A DNA stretch of 64,000 nucleotides from an uncultured Acidimicrobiaceae bacterium (GTDB lineage Bacteria; Actinomycetota; Acidimicrobiia; Acidimicrobiales; UBA10347): the NCBI GenBank assembly GCA_905182135.1, contig CAJJAG010000006.1, positions 124,001-188,000 on the forward strand. The letters are read 5' to 3'. Below the pieces are notes generated by a model. It did no database searches. It saw nothing but the letters and a program-made list of their open reading frames with translations, and had not been told where the DNA came from. This document shows positions 17,695 to 27,593 of the stretch, one piece after another; the first letter of the stretch is position 1; every line of letters begins with the position of its first letter. Position numbers and translations under genes: made by a program.

Positions 17695-19860
17695 TTAGCT
17701 GCCAAGCCGAGATTCAAGAGAGCGCACCATTGGCGGAAGCACCACGATGGTTGCCAGCCAACTCAGGCCAACAATCGAGGCCAAAAGTGCACCAACAACC
17801 ATGTAGGGCACGAGGGCCGAGAAGAGTAACGGCGAGAAACCGATGGCAATCACCATTGCGTTGCGAGTGAGCGCACGGGCCGGTTCTTTGGAGAACTCCT
17901 GCAATGCCCGTTCGCTCGAGCCCTGCTCGTGCAACAAATGGCGATAGCGAACAACGAAGTGGATTGCGAAGTCGACACCGATGCCGAGCACCATCGTCGA
18001 AAGCACCGCTACAGGCATGTCGAAATCACGACCCATCAGGGATAACGCTCCGTAGACGATCATGACCGTCCACACGACCGGGATCATCGCGAGTGCGGCC
18101 CATCGCAGGGAACGGAACAACGCAACGAGCAGCACGAAAATAGTGATGAGAGTGGTGCCAAAGCCAACCAACATGCCGTTGACCATCTTGTCCTGCCATG
18201 TCAGGTTCAAGTAGGCCTCGCCGGCCCATTCGAAGTCAACGTCGGCGACCGGGTTGACTTGCATGTACTCCTCAACATGATCAATTACGGCCTGCATCGA
18301 AACGTTGTCGCCGGTTCGCAATTGCATACGAACGTTCGTAAGTTCGCCCGAGCGGAACATCGTCGACTCGCTGTCGACATAGCTCAGGACGCCGCCAACC
18401 TCGGGGTGAGAACGCAGATGCTCGGCGAGATCTTCGATTGCCTGGCGGGTTTCGGGCGCATCGTAAACAGTCGGATCGTCCACCGACCCAAGCAAGCTTG
18501 CGGTGTAGGTGCCCGGTAACGCTTCGGTCAACTGGGCGGCGGCCACACGGACTTCATGATCGCCACGGAACCAACGAACTGGGTTGTCGTTCACGGTGAT
18601 CGACATCAATCCTGGGATCGCAACCAGAGCCAACAACAACGTGCCCACGAGCACCGCTCGCCGCCGCTTAACAACAAATGCACCCAGGCGTTCCAGCCTG
18701 GCCGGTCCGCTTTTTTCGTTCGACGATGCAGGCACCACCGCCCCGCCCTGGAAGGTCATCAGATAGGCGGGCAACAAGGTGACAGTGAACAGCCATGCAA
18801 GACCCACGCCCAAAGCCACGAATAGGCCGAAGATGCGAACAGGCGGGATCGGCACCAAAAGCAGTGACCCAAATCCGACCGCAGTCGTCAAGCTCGTAAA
18901 GCCAACGGGCCGGTACAACTCGCCCAGTACCGACTCGATTGTGACGACACGATCGTTTCCGTCGTCGCGGTCAAAGAATTCACTGAGCACATGCACACTG
19001 TCCAAGATCGCGATGGGCATCAGGAAGATCGCAATCATCGAAGTCATGATGTGGAGGGTGTTACCGCTGCCCACCAGTGCACCCATGGTGATGATGACCG
19101 TGGCTAGAGCGAGCAGCATTGCCGGCACGACGAGCTGCATCCGCCGGAAAAACGCCAGCAGAATCAAGAAGACGAGCAGTCCAGCCAGGGGAGCAAAGAT
19201 GGCCATATTGATGAACATCTCTTGGCCAAAAGCATCCTCGGCCAGGGGCTGGCCAGCAATGGCAAGAGTTACATCGCTAAGCGCAGGCTCTTGCGTAATT
19301 AGTGCCCTGGCTGCGTCCGCCACGTCGGTCGCGGCGTTCTTACTTTTTAGCGCAATGAACATCGCTGCGCCCGGTGGATCTTCGAACAACACATTGTCAG
19401 CCAGCATCGAACTTGATGCAACCTGCTCAATGGCCAACCCTACGGCGGCTTCGTCAACGGGTCCGTCACCCATAACCGTGGCCACACTCATCGACGATTC
19501 GGCTATCACATCGGGGCGCGCAGCAAGGCCAGCGTCAACTCGCTGAATAGCTGCGAAAGCTTGCGGATTCGCGACATCGCCTAGCAAGCCGACAACAACC
19601 AGTGGCGTCGAGCCGAACTCCTCGGCCATCAACGCGTTTCGAACCCGCACCGGGTCATCGGTGGGCAACATGTTCTCTGGATCGGTGTCGACCTCGACGC
19701 GAATGAAGCCGATCGATGCAATCAACACCAGCAAGAGGGTGCCCCACAGCACGACCTTTGGCCGCTCTAAAGAGAAATCGGTTAAACGCGCTGACACCGA
19801 CCTGCGGTTCTCATCTTTTTCGTGTGTTGCTATTGCCATGGTGGCCATGTTACTGCGCAT
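17695..19860 (-). CDS. MMPL/RND superfamily exporter
   Basis: A 721-residue membrane protein with the RND layout of two repeats, each with one helix, a large periplasmic-type loop and five helices. The first helix is VVLWGTLLLVLIASIGFI near residue 35. Loop 1 begins DTDPENMLPTDDPVRVRNA. The second half begins RRRAVLVGTLLLALVAIPG near residue 397. Conserved helix segments such as LSTMVLGIGVDFAIHFVVRYRH carry the Asp of the proton relay. It resembles predicted exporters of lipids or hopanoids (HpnN/MmpL type). Expression is probably controlled at the palindrome just upstream (19866-19896). It is likely monocistronic, followed by a hairpin. Confidence 0.9.
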   Translation of the reverse strand: MRSNMATMAIATHEKDENRRSVSARLTDFSLERPKVVLWGTLLLVLIASIGFIRVEVDTDPENMLPTDDPVRVRNALMAEEFGSTPLVVVGLLGDVANPQAFAAIQRVDAGLAARPDVIAESSMSVATVMGDGPVDEAAVGLAIEQVASSSMLADNVLFEDPPGAAMFIALKSKNAATDVADAARALITQEPALSDVTLAIAGQPLAEDAFGQEMFINMAIFAPLAGLLVFLILLAFFRRMQLVVPAMLLALATVIITMGALVGSGNTLHIMTSMIAIFLMPIAILDSVHVLSEFFDRDDGNDRVVTIESVLGELYRPVGFTSLTTAVGFGSLLLVPIPPVRIFGLFVALGVGLAWLFTVTLLPAYLMTFQGGAVVPASSNEKSGPARLERLGAFVVKRRRAVLVGTLLLALVAIPGLMSITVNDNPVRWFRGDHEVRVAAAQLTEALPGTYTASLLGSVDDPTVYDAPETRQAIEDLAEHLRSHPEVGGVLSYVDSESTMFRSGELTNVRMQLRTGDNVSMQAVIDHVEEYMQVNPVADVDFEWAGEAYLNLTWQDKMVNGMLVGFGTTLITIFVLLVALFRSLRWAALAMIPVVWTVMIVYGALSLMGRDFDMPVAVLSTMVLGIGVDFAIHFVVRYRHLLHEQGSSERALQEFSKEPARALTRNAMVIAIGFSPLLFSALVPYMVVGALLASIVGLSWLATIVVLPPMVRSLESRLGS

Positions 19861-19865
19861 ACATC

Positions 19866-19896
19866 AAATGTACGTACATTATATGTATGTACATTT
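19866..19896. promoter_or_regulatory. TetR-type operator upstream of exporter
   Basis: The sequence holds the perfect 14-bp palindrome AATGTACGTACATT (19867-19880) and a second imperfect copy, TGTATGTACA (19884-19893), centred 15 bp apart. The whole 31 bp forms one larger imperfect dyad. It ends 5 bp before the exporter's first ATG, on its upstream side. Closely spaced double palindromes of this kind are typical of TetR-family repressor sites. No intact regulator gene is adjacent. Confidence 0.65.
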
Positions 19897-19932
19897 AACG
19901 GACTGCCGGGACCGCCTAGGTTGACCCTGGCC

Positions 19933-21123
19933 TCAGTTCGTCACGCCAGCCTCGGTTAGCGCGTCCAGTTCAGCATCGCTGTAACCAACCGCTCCCAGAA
20001 CCTGACGAGTCGACTGGCCCAGACTGTCGGCGCTAAAATTGCCTGCCGGCTGCGTCTCAGAGAACCGCACGGGTTGGCGCGCAGACCGCGTGGGGCCAAC
20101 GACAGGATGATCCCAATAATGGATGGCTTCGTTGTGCACGACCTGAGGGTCGTGGAACACGTCACCCAATTCGTTGACCGGCGCAGCAGGAACTTCAAAC
20201 TCGTGAAGTCGATCGAGAATCTCATCAGTCGCCCATTGGATGAACGCATTGTTCAACATGGCGCCGATGGCTTCGAAGTTCTCTGGCTTGCTGCGCTCCG
20301 CGACCGTGTTGAAGCGCTCGTCTTCCCACCATTCGGAATGACCCAGGGCCGCAAACAGACCCTCCCATTCCGCATCTGAAACAGCGAAGTAGACCATGTT
20401 GCCATCGGCGGTTTGCTGCAGCCGATAGACGTCGTGCAGCAGTGGGCCTGGGGTCACCTCACCGGTGAATGTTTCACCCATGAAGTTGTCGGGCCATAAG
20501 AAGTACAGCAGTGTGTCGAGCATGGGAATCTCGAGATGTTGACCGCGTGTACGACCTCGTTCGCGAGCCAACAATGCGCCGGTCACGGCTTGGGCTGCCG
20601 TTAGCGCCGTGGACTTGTCACCAATGATCGTGCGGACCAGATCTGGAATGGGGATGTCCAGACTGCGCTGCACTGATGGCACCCCGGAGATCGCTTGGAC
20701 GATCGGGTCATAGACCCGCCACTGGCTGTATGGGCCGGTCGACCCGAACCCAGAAATTGAGACATAGATCAGGTCGGGGTTACTAGCGTGAAGCGCATCG
20801 GCACCAATACCCATGCGGTCTGCGGCGCCTGGCCGGAAGTTCTGCACAAACACATCGGCCGTGGCCGCTAGTCGCTTGACAGCGTCAATACCTGCCTCCT
20901 GGCTTAAGTCGAGAGCAACGCTCTTCTTGCCGCGATTGCACGACAAAAACATCGCTGAAATGTCGTCGACCCGGTACCCACCCTGCCTCGTGATATCACC
21001 GATACCCAACGGTTCGATCTTGATCACGTCTGCGCCCTGATCACCAAGTACCTGAGCGCACATCGGTCCCGATACCACGGCCGAAATATCAATAACGGTG
21101 TATCCGTCGAGCGGTCCAGTCAT
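19933..21123 (-). CDS. CaiB/BaiF family III CoA-transferase
   Basis: A 396-residue protein starting at MTGPLDGYTVIDISAVVSGP. The longer frame from 21210 adds 29 residues of non-conserved sequence. Family features: QVLGDQGADVIKIEPLGIGD near residue 25, FLSCNRGKKSVALDLSQEAG near 60 and FVQNFRPGAADRMGIGADAL near 88, followed by SISGFGSTGPYSQWRVYDPIVQAISG, with the catalytic Asp in the YDPIVQ segment. It moves CoA between an acyl-CoA donor and a carboxylic acid. The next upstream gene on this strand is the M3 peptidase, 380 bp away, so it is probably transcribed alone. Confidence 0.92.
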   Translation of the reverse strand: MTGPLDGYTVIDISAVVSGPMCAQVLGDQGADVIKIEPLGIGDITRQGGYRVDDISAMFLSCNRGKKSVALDLSQEAGIDAVKRLAATADVFVQNFRPGAADRMGIGADALHASNPDLIYVSISGFGSTGPYSQWRVYDPIVQAISGVPSVQRSLDIPIPDLVRTIIGDKSTALTAAQAVTGALLARERGRTRGQHLEIPMLDTLLYFLWPDNFMGETFTGEVTPGPLLHDVYRLQQTADGNMVYFAVSDAEWEGLFAALGHSEWWEDERFNTVAERSKPENFEAIGAMLNNAFIQWATDEILDRLHEFEVPAAPVNELGDVFHDPQVVHNEAIHYWDHPVVGPTRSARQPVRFSETQPAGNFSADSLGQSTRQVLGAVGYSDAELDALTEAGVTN

Positions 21124-21501
21124 GTCACTCCCCCGTTTGAAAGAAGCTAACGGTTCGCAGGGCCCGCGTCGAACCCAACCTGGTCTTGACGAGTTACATG
21201 CGGGCGGCAAACCTCGGAGCCGACTCTAATCACGCTCGATCATGTAGATCATGGAGTCTGAGTGCCGCTGATTCTCGCTGCGTTTCTTTCGGCGTTGCCG
21301 AGAGTCGATTCATCGGGCCAATCGATCGTTCAGGTTCAGGACGAGAACTACTTTCACCGAAGAAAATATCCTTTCAGTTCGACTTGGTCGATGGCGTCTG
21401 TCCGCCGACAACACCCATTTGATCAGCGAGCAGGGTGCTGAAAAACATACTTCTCGTCGTAACCCCGACATTCTTCCCTTAGCGAGGCAGCGCAGCTCGA
21501 T
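21124..21501. other. Intergenic, no gene recognised
   Basis: 378 bp between the peptidase and the CoA-transferase gene, presumably holding the CoA-transferase promoter. I see no conserved reading frame, strong hairpin or RNA gene. Confidence 0.5.
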
Positions 21502-23616
21502 TCAGTCCGTTGGACTGACTAATCCTTGATCGGCCAGCAAGGCCTCAGGGGTCGCGTCGCGCCCGCGAAACAGCCGATAGACCTCTTCGGCCGGGCGGCT
21601 GCCACCAAGACCAAGCACAGTCTCGCGGAAACGGCGGGCTACCTGGACTAGTTCATCCTCGTTGTCCAAGCCAGCCTCCCGGAATGCGGCGAAAGCATCC
21701 GCTGCGAGCACCTCGGCCCATTTGTACGAGTAATAACCAGCCGCATAACCACCGGCGAACAAGTGACCGAACGCGGGCAGCATGCTCTCGCCCTCGATGC
21801 GGGGTGTAACCAGGATCTCCCCGGCCAACTCAATGTCGAGTGCCGCAGGATCCGTGACGGCTGGATCTACGCCGAAACGCTGGTGCAGCGCCATGTCGGT
21901 CTTGGCGAAATGCAACTGCCGCAACGTTGCGTTGGCCACCATGAAATTTCGGCTGTCGATGATGCGATCGAGCGTGTCGTCATCCAGAGCCTCCCCTGTA
22001 TCAACATGCGCGGTCAGCGCACGAAGGAACGGCTTGTGCTCCATCCAGTACTCGTTGAATTGGCTGGCCAGTTCGACAGAGTCCCATTCGACCAAGTTCA
22101 TACCCGACGCGCCACCCTCGTCGATCTCAGTGAACATGTGCTGAGTCGCGTGCCCGAACTCGTGGAACAGGGTCCGCACCTCGTCGAGCGACATCAGGCC
22201 AGGCCGGCCATCAGCGGGTGGGCGGGCGTTCATTACGAATAGGGCAACCGGTAGCGAGGTCGCAGCGTCACCAACAGCCAACAGCCGATCTCGCCCAACA
22301 ACAGTGTTCATCCATGCGCCGCCGCGCTTCTCGCCTGGCCGGCTGTAAGGATCGATATAGAAGGCAGCGATGACATTGCCATCACGGCGGACCTCGAAGA
22401 ATTGAACCGAGGGATCCCACACCGGCACGCTGTCATCAGGTGACTCGGCAATCTCGACGCCGTACAACTTCGTGACGAGGTCGAACAGTCCGCCAAGCAC
22501 CTTTGGAAGCTGGAAGTACTCGCGCAATGCCTCGGCGTCATAGCTGTACAAAGCTTCTTGCTGGCGTTCTGCCCAAAAGGCAATATCCCATGGGGCCGGA
22601 TTATCGGCACCATCGGCGCCCTGCTCACCCATAAATACACTGAGCGACTCCAGTTCGATCTCGGCGAACGGGCGAGCAGCCTGTTCCAGCTGGTCAAGAA
22701 GCGCCCAAACAGCAGCGGTTGACGGCGCCATTTTTGCGTCCAGGCTGAGCTCGGCATAGTTGTCGAATCCAACAAGCTGCGCTTGTTCTTGGCGTAGCTC
22801 GAGTATCTCTTTCAACACCGGCCGATTGTCTAATTCTGGTTGCACTCCTCGGGTGCGGAACGCTCGTAGCATCTCCTCGCGCAGCGAACGATCCGTGGCG
22901 TTCTGGCAGATTCCCAGATAGCTGACCCCATTGACTTGGAAGTGCCACGCATCATCAGCACCGTCGTCAGCTGCCTGGTTCTTGGCAATATCGATAACTG
23001 CAGCCGGCACACCATCGAGGCGCGACTCGTCGGTGACCTTGACTCGCGACTCGCGCTCTTCCTTAATCAGGTTGGTGCTGAACGTGTTGCTCAGCTCGGC
23101 CAGTCGATCCTTGATTGCCTTGTAGCGATCCTGTTGTTGGCCGGCCAGGGCAACACCAGAACGCTCCATGCCACGGATGGACTCATCGAGGATCCGGGCT
23201 CGGGCGACCGACAGGTTCTGGCCCTCGCTACTCGAACGTAACTGGGCCATGGCGTCGTACACGGCGCGGCTCTGGCTCATCGTGTTCGAGATGGCGACGA
23301 TCGCCGGGCGCACCGTGTCGTATGCCTCTTGCATGTCATCGCTGTACTTGACGCTTGTCAGGTGTGTGACCGACCCAATGACAGCTTCGAGACGATGTTC
23401 AATCCGCTCCAGCGGCTCCATTACGCCTTCCCAGGTCGGCGCAAGATCTGCTTCGAGTGCTTCAAACTCGGTGCGCACTGTTTCAACCAACGAGGTCACG
23501 CCGGGTTCAACGTCAGAGGCAGTGATGCCCGCCCAGATAGGTAAGTGCGTAATAGGCCCGCTCGTTGTTGTTTGCTCAAGGCGTGCGAGTGGGGATTCGA
23601 GGGCGTCCGTGCTCAT
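21502..23616 (-). CDS. M3 family oligopeptidase
   Basis: A 704-residue zinc metallopeptidase of the thimet oligopeptidase/oligopeptidase A group. The metal motif HEFGHATQHMF (H-E-x2-H) is near residue 483, with the third ligand Glu about 27 residues later in NLVEWDSVELASQFNEYW. The substrate loop FAGGYAAGYYSYKWAEVLAADAFAAF is near 640. The N-terminal 200 residues are the helical channel-forming half. It is a cytoplasmic enzyme that degrades short peptides. Full length with all motifs; a stand-alone gene. Confidence 0.94.
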   Translation of the reverse strand: MSTDALESPLARLEQTTTSGPITHLPIWAGITASDVEPGVTSLVETVRTEFEALEADLAPTWEGVMEPLERIEHRLEAVIGSVTHLTSVKYSDDMQEAYDTVRPAIVAISNTMSQSRAVYDAMAQLRSSSEGQNLSVARARILDESIRGMERSGVALAGQQQDRYKAIKDRLAELSNTFSTNLIKEERESRVKVTDESRLDGVPAAVIDIAKNQAADDGADDAWHFQVNGVSYLGICQNATDRSLREEMLRAFRTRGVQPELDNRPVLKEILELRQEQAQLVGFDNYAELSLDAKMAPSTAAVWALLDQLEQAARPFAEIELESLSVFMGEQGADGADNPAPWDIAFWAERQQEALYSYDAEALREYFQLPKVLGGLFDLVTKLYGVEIAESPDDSVPVWDPSVQFFEVRRDGNVIAAFYIDPYSRPGEKRGGAWMNTVVGRDRLLAVGDAATSLPVALFVMNARPPADGRPGLMSLDEVRTLFHEFGHATQHMFTEIDEGGASGMNLVEWDSVELASQFNEYWMEHKPFLRALTAHVDTGEALDDDTLDRIIDSRNFMVANATLRQLHFAKTDMALHQRFGVDPAVTDPAALDIELAGEILVTPRIEGESMLPAFGHLFAGGYAAGYYSYKWAEVLAADAFAAFREAGLDNEDELVQVARRFRETVLGLGGSRPAEEVYRLFRGRDATPEALLADQGLVSPTD

Positions 23617-23754
23617 TCATGCAGGTTATCTGCGATACCCCAGCGGGATCTGGCCGAGTGATCGACTTACTTCGGATTCGCCCTGTGCAGGTTGTGCAAC
23701 AAACCAGGCACATAGGAGGCTGGCCCGCCCCGAATGTGCAGACGACGAAGTCTC

Positions 23755-25542
23755 CTACGCAGCCAGGCCGCTCGTCCAGGCTGCGAACAGGTCGGCGTAG
23801 TGGCCGTCAGCGGCGACTAGCTCGTCGTGCGGTCCAAGCTCGACCAGCCGGCCGTCGACGACTACCCCGACACGATCGCAACGCTCAGCGGTAGACAGCC
23901 GATGCGCAATTGCAATAACGGTGCGCCCTTCCATCAGCGACTCCATGGCGACCTCGACTATCGCTTCGGTGCCAGGGTCAACGCTCGATGTCGCCTCATC
24001 CAGGATCAGCACCTTTGGGTCGACGAGCGCGGCCCGAGCCAACGACACGAGTTGCTTCTCGCCCGCTGAAAGTCGGCTACCGCGCTCTTGCACTTCGGTG
24101 TCCAACCCCTGGGGCAATCGTTCGAACAGGTCGAGCACGCCGATTCGATCCAACGCAGTTTTGATGTCCGCGTCGGTCGCGTCGAGTTTTGCCAGGCGGA
24201 TGTTGTCCGCGACCGTGCCTGCGAAGAGGAAACCCTCTTGGGGCACAACGACAATATGGCGGCGCAACGAATCGGTGCGGGCGGAGCGCAAGTCCATGCC
24301 ACCAATGCGGATAGCCCCATCGCTCGGATCGTAGAAACGTGCAACCAGCTTGGCCACAGTTGACTTGCCTGCTCCGGTCGGACCTACGAAGGCAATACGT
24401 TCACCTTCATCAATCCTCAGGCTGACCCCCGACAGGACTCGCTCGCCAGGAACGTACTCAAAGGACACATTGTCGATGTCGACCTGACCGCTGGCAGGCA
24501 GATCTGGTGCATCGGGTGCCGAGTCAATCGTGAGCGGCTCGTCGAGCAGCCCGTACAACTTGTGCAGTGATGCCCCCGCCGACTGGATCATGTTGAACAG
24601 CTGGCTGAGTTGCTGCATGGGCCCGAACATGGTCTGCAAGATCAGGATGAACGCGGCAACCGTGCCCAGCGTCATGCGCCCGTCGCGAACCATCCAGCCA
24701 CCCAAGCCGACGGCCAGCGCCGTGCTGAGCGCTCCGGCTAGCTCGACAATTGGCAGGTAGTATGCGCCGATCTTCACCGAACGCATATGGGTTTGATAGA
24801 GGCCCTTGTTCGTTTCGGCGAACCGGCCGATTTGGATGTCCTCCCGGGCAAACGCCTGCACCACTCGTACGCCGCTGATGCCTTCTTGCAGGCTGCTGAG
24901 CGTCGTGCCGATGCGCTCGCGCACAGCTAGATAGGCACGATTCGATTCACGGTGAAACTTGATGCTGGCCACGGCAACAAACGGCATCGTCATCATGCAC
25001 AAGACCAGCAGTAATGGGTCCAACACGATGAGCGTGACCAGTGACGCCACCAGCAGAAGCGTCGCAGTGACGAACATGAGCAAACCCAGCTGAACCAGGA
25101 CTTGCAGCGAGTCGATATCCGACGTCATGCGCGAAACGAGTACGCCGGTGTTCTCGCGGTCATAGAACGGCATCGACTGCTGCAGCATGCGACCAAAGAC
25201 CCCGGTTCGCAGGTCCCGCAGGAAGCTCTCGCCGACCCGAGCCAGGGTGGCGATGGCCAGGCGGTAGCTGCCATAGGCCAGGATGGCGACGACAACGTAG
25301 GCGACGATCGATTGGTTTAGGACGTTGCGATCGCCGACGGTCAAACCTTGATCGATAGCTCGGCGCACCAGCAATGGGCCAGCAAGGCTTGTCATCGCGA
25401 AGAGCACCAGCAAGACGCACGCCCGCATTGCCTGCGCCCGGTAGGCCAATATTCGGGCCATCGTGCGACGCAGCACCTTGCCCGTCGCGTGACGATCAAG
25501 CTTGTCGGTGTCGTCTATACCGCCGGCGAACCACATGCCCAT
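23755..25542 (-). CDS. ABC exporter half-transporter, canonical-site subunit
   Basis: A 595-residue type IV ABC exporter half: six membrane helices (about residues 30-320) followed by an ATPase domain. Walker A is GPTGAGKST near residue 385, the signature LSAGEKQLVSLARA is altered from LSGGQ, Walker B is VLILDEATSSVD with the catalytic Glu, and the switch His is in IAIAHRLST. The start ATG overlaps the stop of the partner gene (TAATG at 25540-25544), giving translational coupling. With that partner it should form a heterodimeric exporter. An altered signature paired with the partner's degenerate Walker B is the known arrangement in TM287/288-type transporters. The substrate could be a drug or lipid. 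Confidence 0.93.
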   Translation of the reverse strand: MGMWFAGGIDDTDKLDRHATGKVLRRTMARILAYRAQAMRACVLLVLFAMTSLAGPLLVRRAIDQGLTVGDRNVLNQSIVAYVVVAILAYGSYRLAIATLARVGESFLRDLRTGVFGRMLQQSMPFYDRENTGVLVSRMTSDIDSLQVLVQLGLLMFVTATLLLVASLVTLIVLDPLLLVLCMMTMPFVAVASIKFHRESNRAYLAVRERIGTTLSSLQEGISGVRVVQAFAREDIQIGRFAETNKGLYQTHMRSVKIGAYYLPIVELAGALSTALAVGLGGWMVRDGRMTLGTVAAFILILQTMFGPMQQLSQLFNMIQSAGASLHKLYGLLDEPLTIDSAPDAPDLPASGQVDIDNVSFEYVPGERVLSGVSLRIDEGERIAFVGPTGAGKSTVAKLVARFYDPSDGAIRIGGMDLRSARTDSLRRHIVVVPQEGFLFAGTVADNIRLAKLDATDADIKTALDRIGVLDLFERLPQGLDTEVQERGSRLSAGEKQLVSLARAALVDPKVLILDEATSSVDPGTEAIVEVAMESLMEGRTVIAIAHRLSTAERCDRVGVVVDGRLVELGPHDELVAADGHYADLFAAWTSGLAA

Positions 25543-27374
25543 TAGCGATCACCGCCAGTCGCGTTCGCTTCTTTCAGATCAGCGGCAAGGACCTCTCGGT
25601 AGCGCTGATTCGATGCCAACAGCTCGGTGTGGGTTCCTTGGGCCACGACATGGCCGTGATCGATCAGCACGACACGGTCGGCCAGGGCGATGGTTGCTGG
25701 GCGATGTGCAATCACGATGGTTGTGCGCGACTGCATGGCCTCGCTCAGCGCGTCACGGATCTCGTGTTCCTTCGTAGGGTCGACGGCCGAGGTCGCATCG
25801 TCGAGAATCAGGACCCGAGGGTCGGCCAGAATCGCTCGAGCAATAGCAAGCCGCTGACGTTGGCCGCCCGACAGCGCTAGGCCGCGTTCGCCGACCATGG
25901 TCCTGTAGCCGTTCGGCAGCTGGTCGATGAAGTCTTCGGCCCCCGACAAGCGTGCCGCCCTTCGAACCTGGTCCTCGCTTGCATCAGGGTCAACGAAGGC
26001 AATGTTCTCAAAGACCGTTGCCTGGAACAGGAATGTCTCTTCGAAGACAATGCTGACGGCGCGGCGGAGCGCCTGCGGGTTGAGCTCACGAACGTCGATG
26101 CCGTCGAGCTCGATCGAGCCGGCGTCGACGTCATAGAAACGGGGCAGGAGACTGGCCAGCGTTGTCTTGCCCGAACCCGTCGCACCCACGAGCGCAACCG
26201 ATTCGCCGGCCTGGATGGTGAGTGTCAAATCATGAAGTACCGGCTCGTCTTCGTGCCCAGGATACGCAAAGGCAACCGAGCTGAACTCGACCTGCCCAAG
26301 TGGGTCCTCGGTCGGCAGGGTCGCAGGGTGCTCTGGGGCCGTGATGCGTGGCGCAACTGCCAGCAGCTGACTTATCCGGACGCCCGCTGCCGCTGCTCGT
26401 TGAGCGTTGGCCACCGTCATACCCATGCTGCGTAACGGCTGGATCAGCAGCATCACGTAAATGTTGAAGCTGATCAGTGTTCCGACCGTTAGATCACCTT
26501 CGAGCACCAGATGGCCGCCATAGGCGAGCACCGCTATCAGCCCAAAGTTGGGGGCGATTTCCATCGCAGGCAGATAGCGCGACCGCACCAGTGACGCGGT
26601 GAGCGATTCATGGCGAAGATCCTCGGCCTCGATGCGCAGCGATTCGGCTCGTACGCCTTCGGCACCAAAACCCTTGACCACGCGAACACCAGCAATGGTC
26701 TCTTCGACGACGGTGGTCAACTGTGCCGATTCGCGCTGCACGCCCATGATTGAGGGGTGAAGCTTTTGGGCAAAGCGTCGGCCCAACACATTGACCAGCG
26801 GCAGCGTCGCCAGCGCCAATAGAGCCAGCACAGGATGAGTCAAGAACATAACGATGATGGCGCCAGCCACGAGCACGAATTGCCCGGTGGTAAGCGGGAT
26901 CATCGTGATGACGTCCTGGAAGTTCTGAAGATCGGTGTTGGCCCGGCTCATGAGATCACCGGTGGCGTTCGCGTCGTGAAACGAGAAGTGCAGCCGTTGG
27001 ATGTGGGCAAAGACGCGATAGCGCAACCGTGATTCGATCACGCGTCCGTTGCGGAAGGCCACATAACGACGCAGGCCCAGACAGACCGACGACAACACCC
27101 CCGCAGCAACGATGAGCAAGGTCCAAAACAGGAGTGAGCCATCTTTTTCGATGCCGCGGTCAATGCCTTGTTGGACCAGTACCGGAATGGCGACCCGCCC
27201 GATCGACCAGCCAATCGAGACGAGCTGGCCGTACATGATGAAGCGGCGTTCCTCCTTGATGGAGGTCCACAACAACTTCCACCCGGCTCGGGTGGCCTCG
27301 CGTTCATCAGCGGTCAACGCTGCGGTCGTCAGGTTTTCGTTCTCGCGGCGCGCAACAGAACTCAGCGCAATCAA
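25542..27374 (-). CDS. ABC exporter half-transporter, degenerate-site subunit
   Basis: About 610 residues: a six-helix membrane domain, then an ATPase domain with Walker A GATGSGKTT near residue 395, the normal signature LSGGQRQRLAIARA, and Walker B VLILDDATSAVD, in which the catalytic Glu is replaced by Asp. The switch His (IVIAHRPAT) is present. The open frame runs to 27587, but the first 70 residues are unlike the family. I use a TTG at 27374 that follows GGAG directly; a nearby CTG is possible, so the start is uncertain. It is first in a two-gene operon with the canonical-site subunit and divergent from the ABC-2 operon at 27594. Confidence 0.9.
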   Translation of the reverse strand: MIALSSVARRENENLTTAALTADEREATRAGWKLLWTSIKEERRFIMYGQLVSIGWSIGRVAIPVLVQQGIDRGIEKDGSLLFWTLLIVAAGVLSSVCLGLRRYVAFRNGRVIESRLRYRVFAHIQRLHFSFHDANATGDLMSRANTDLQNFQDVITMIPLTTGQFVLVAGAIIVMFLTHPVLALLALATLPLVNVLGRRFAQKLHPSIMGVQRESAQLTTVVEETIAGVRVVKGFGAEGVRAESLRIEAEDLRHESLTASLVRSRYLPAMEIAPNFGLIAVLAYGGHLVLEGDLTVGTLISFNIYVMLLIQPLRSMGMTVANAQRAAAAGVRISQLLAVAPRITAPEHPATLPTEDPLGQVEFSSVAFAYPGHEDEPVLHDLTLTIQAGESVALVGATGSGKTTLASLLPRFYDVDAGSIELDGIDVRELNPQALRRAVSIVFEETFLFQATVFENIAFVDPDASEDQVRRAARLSGAEDFIDQLPNGYRTMVGERGLALSGGQRQRLAIARAILADPRVLILDDATSAVDPTKEHEIRDALSEAMQSRTTIVIAHRPATIALADRVVLIDHGHVVAQGTHTELLASNQRYREVLAADLKEANATGGDR

Positions 27375-27593
27375 CTCCAGAGGTCGGCCACTCAACCTAC
27401 TGTCGCCACACCCCGCTCTCCCGGGATTTCTGTGAACCTGGTGATAGTCGGGCCGTGGGGGAAGTCGGTTGCGGAGTAGGACGAGTCGTTCCGATCCGAG
27501 GCCGGTGCAGGCGCTATCTACTGCGTTTGCAGTACACGCGAAGCCTGCGTTTGGACGATTCGCAGGCGCCCTGATCCGTCGCATCATTACGAC

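Noticed and set aside
27375-27587. 70-residue N-terminal extension of the degenerate-site ABC subunit
   Set aside because: Sequence is arginine- and proline-rich, unlike ABC exporters, and overlaps the promoter region of the divergent operon.
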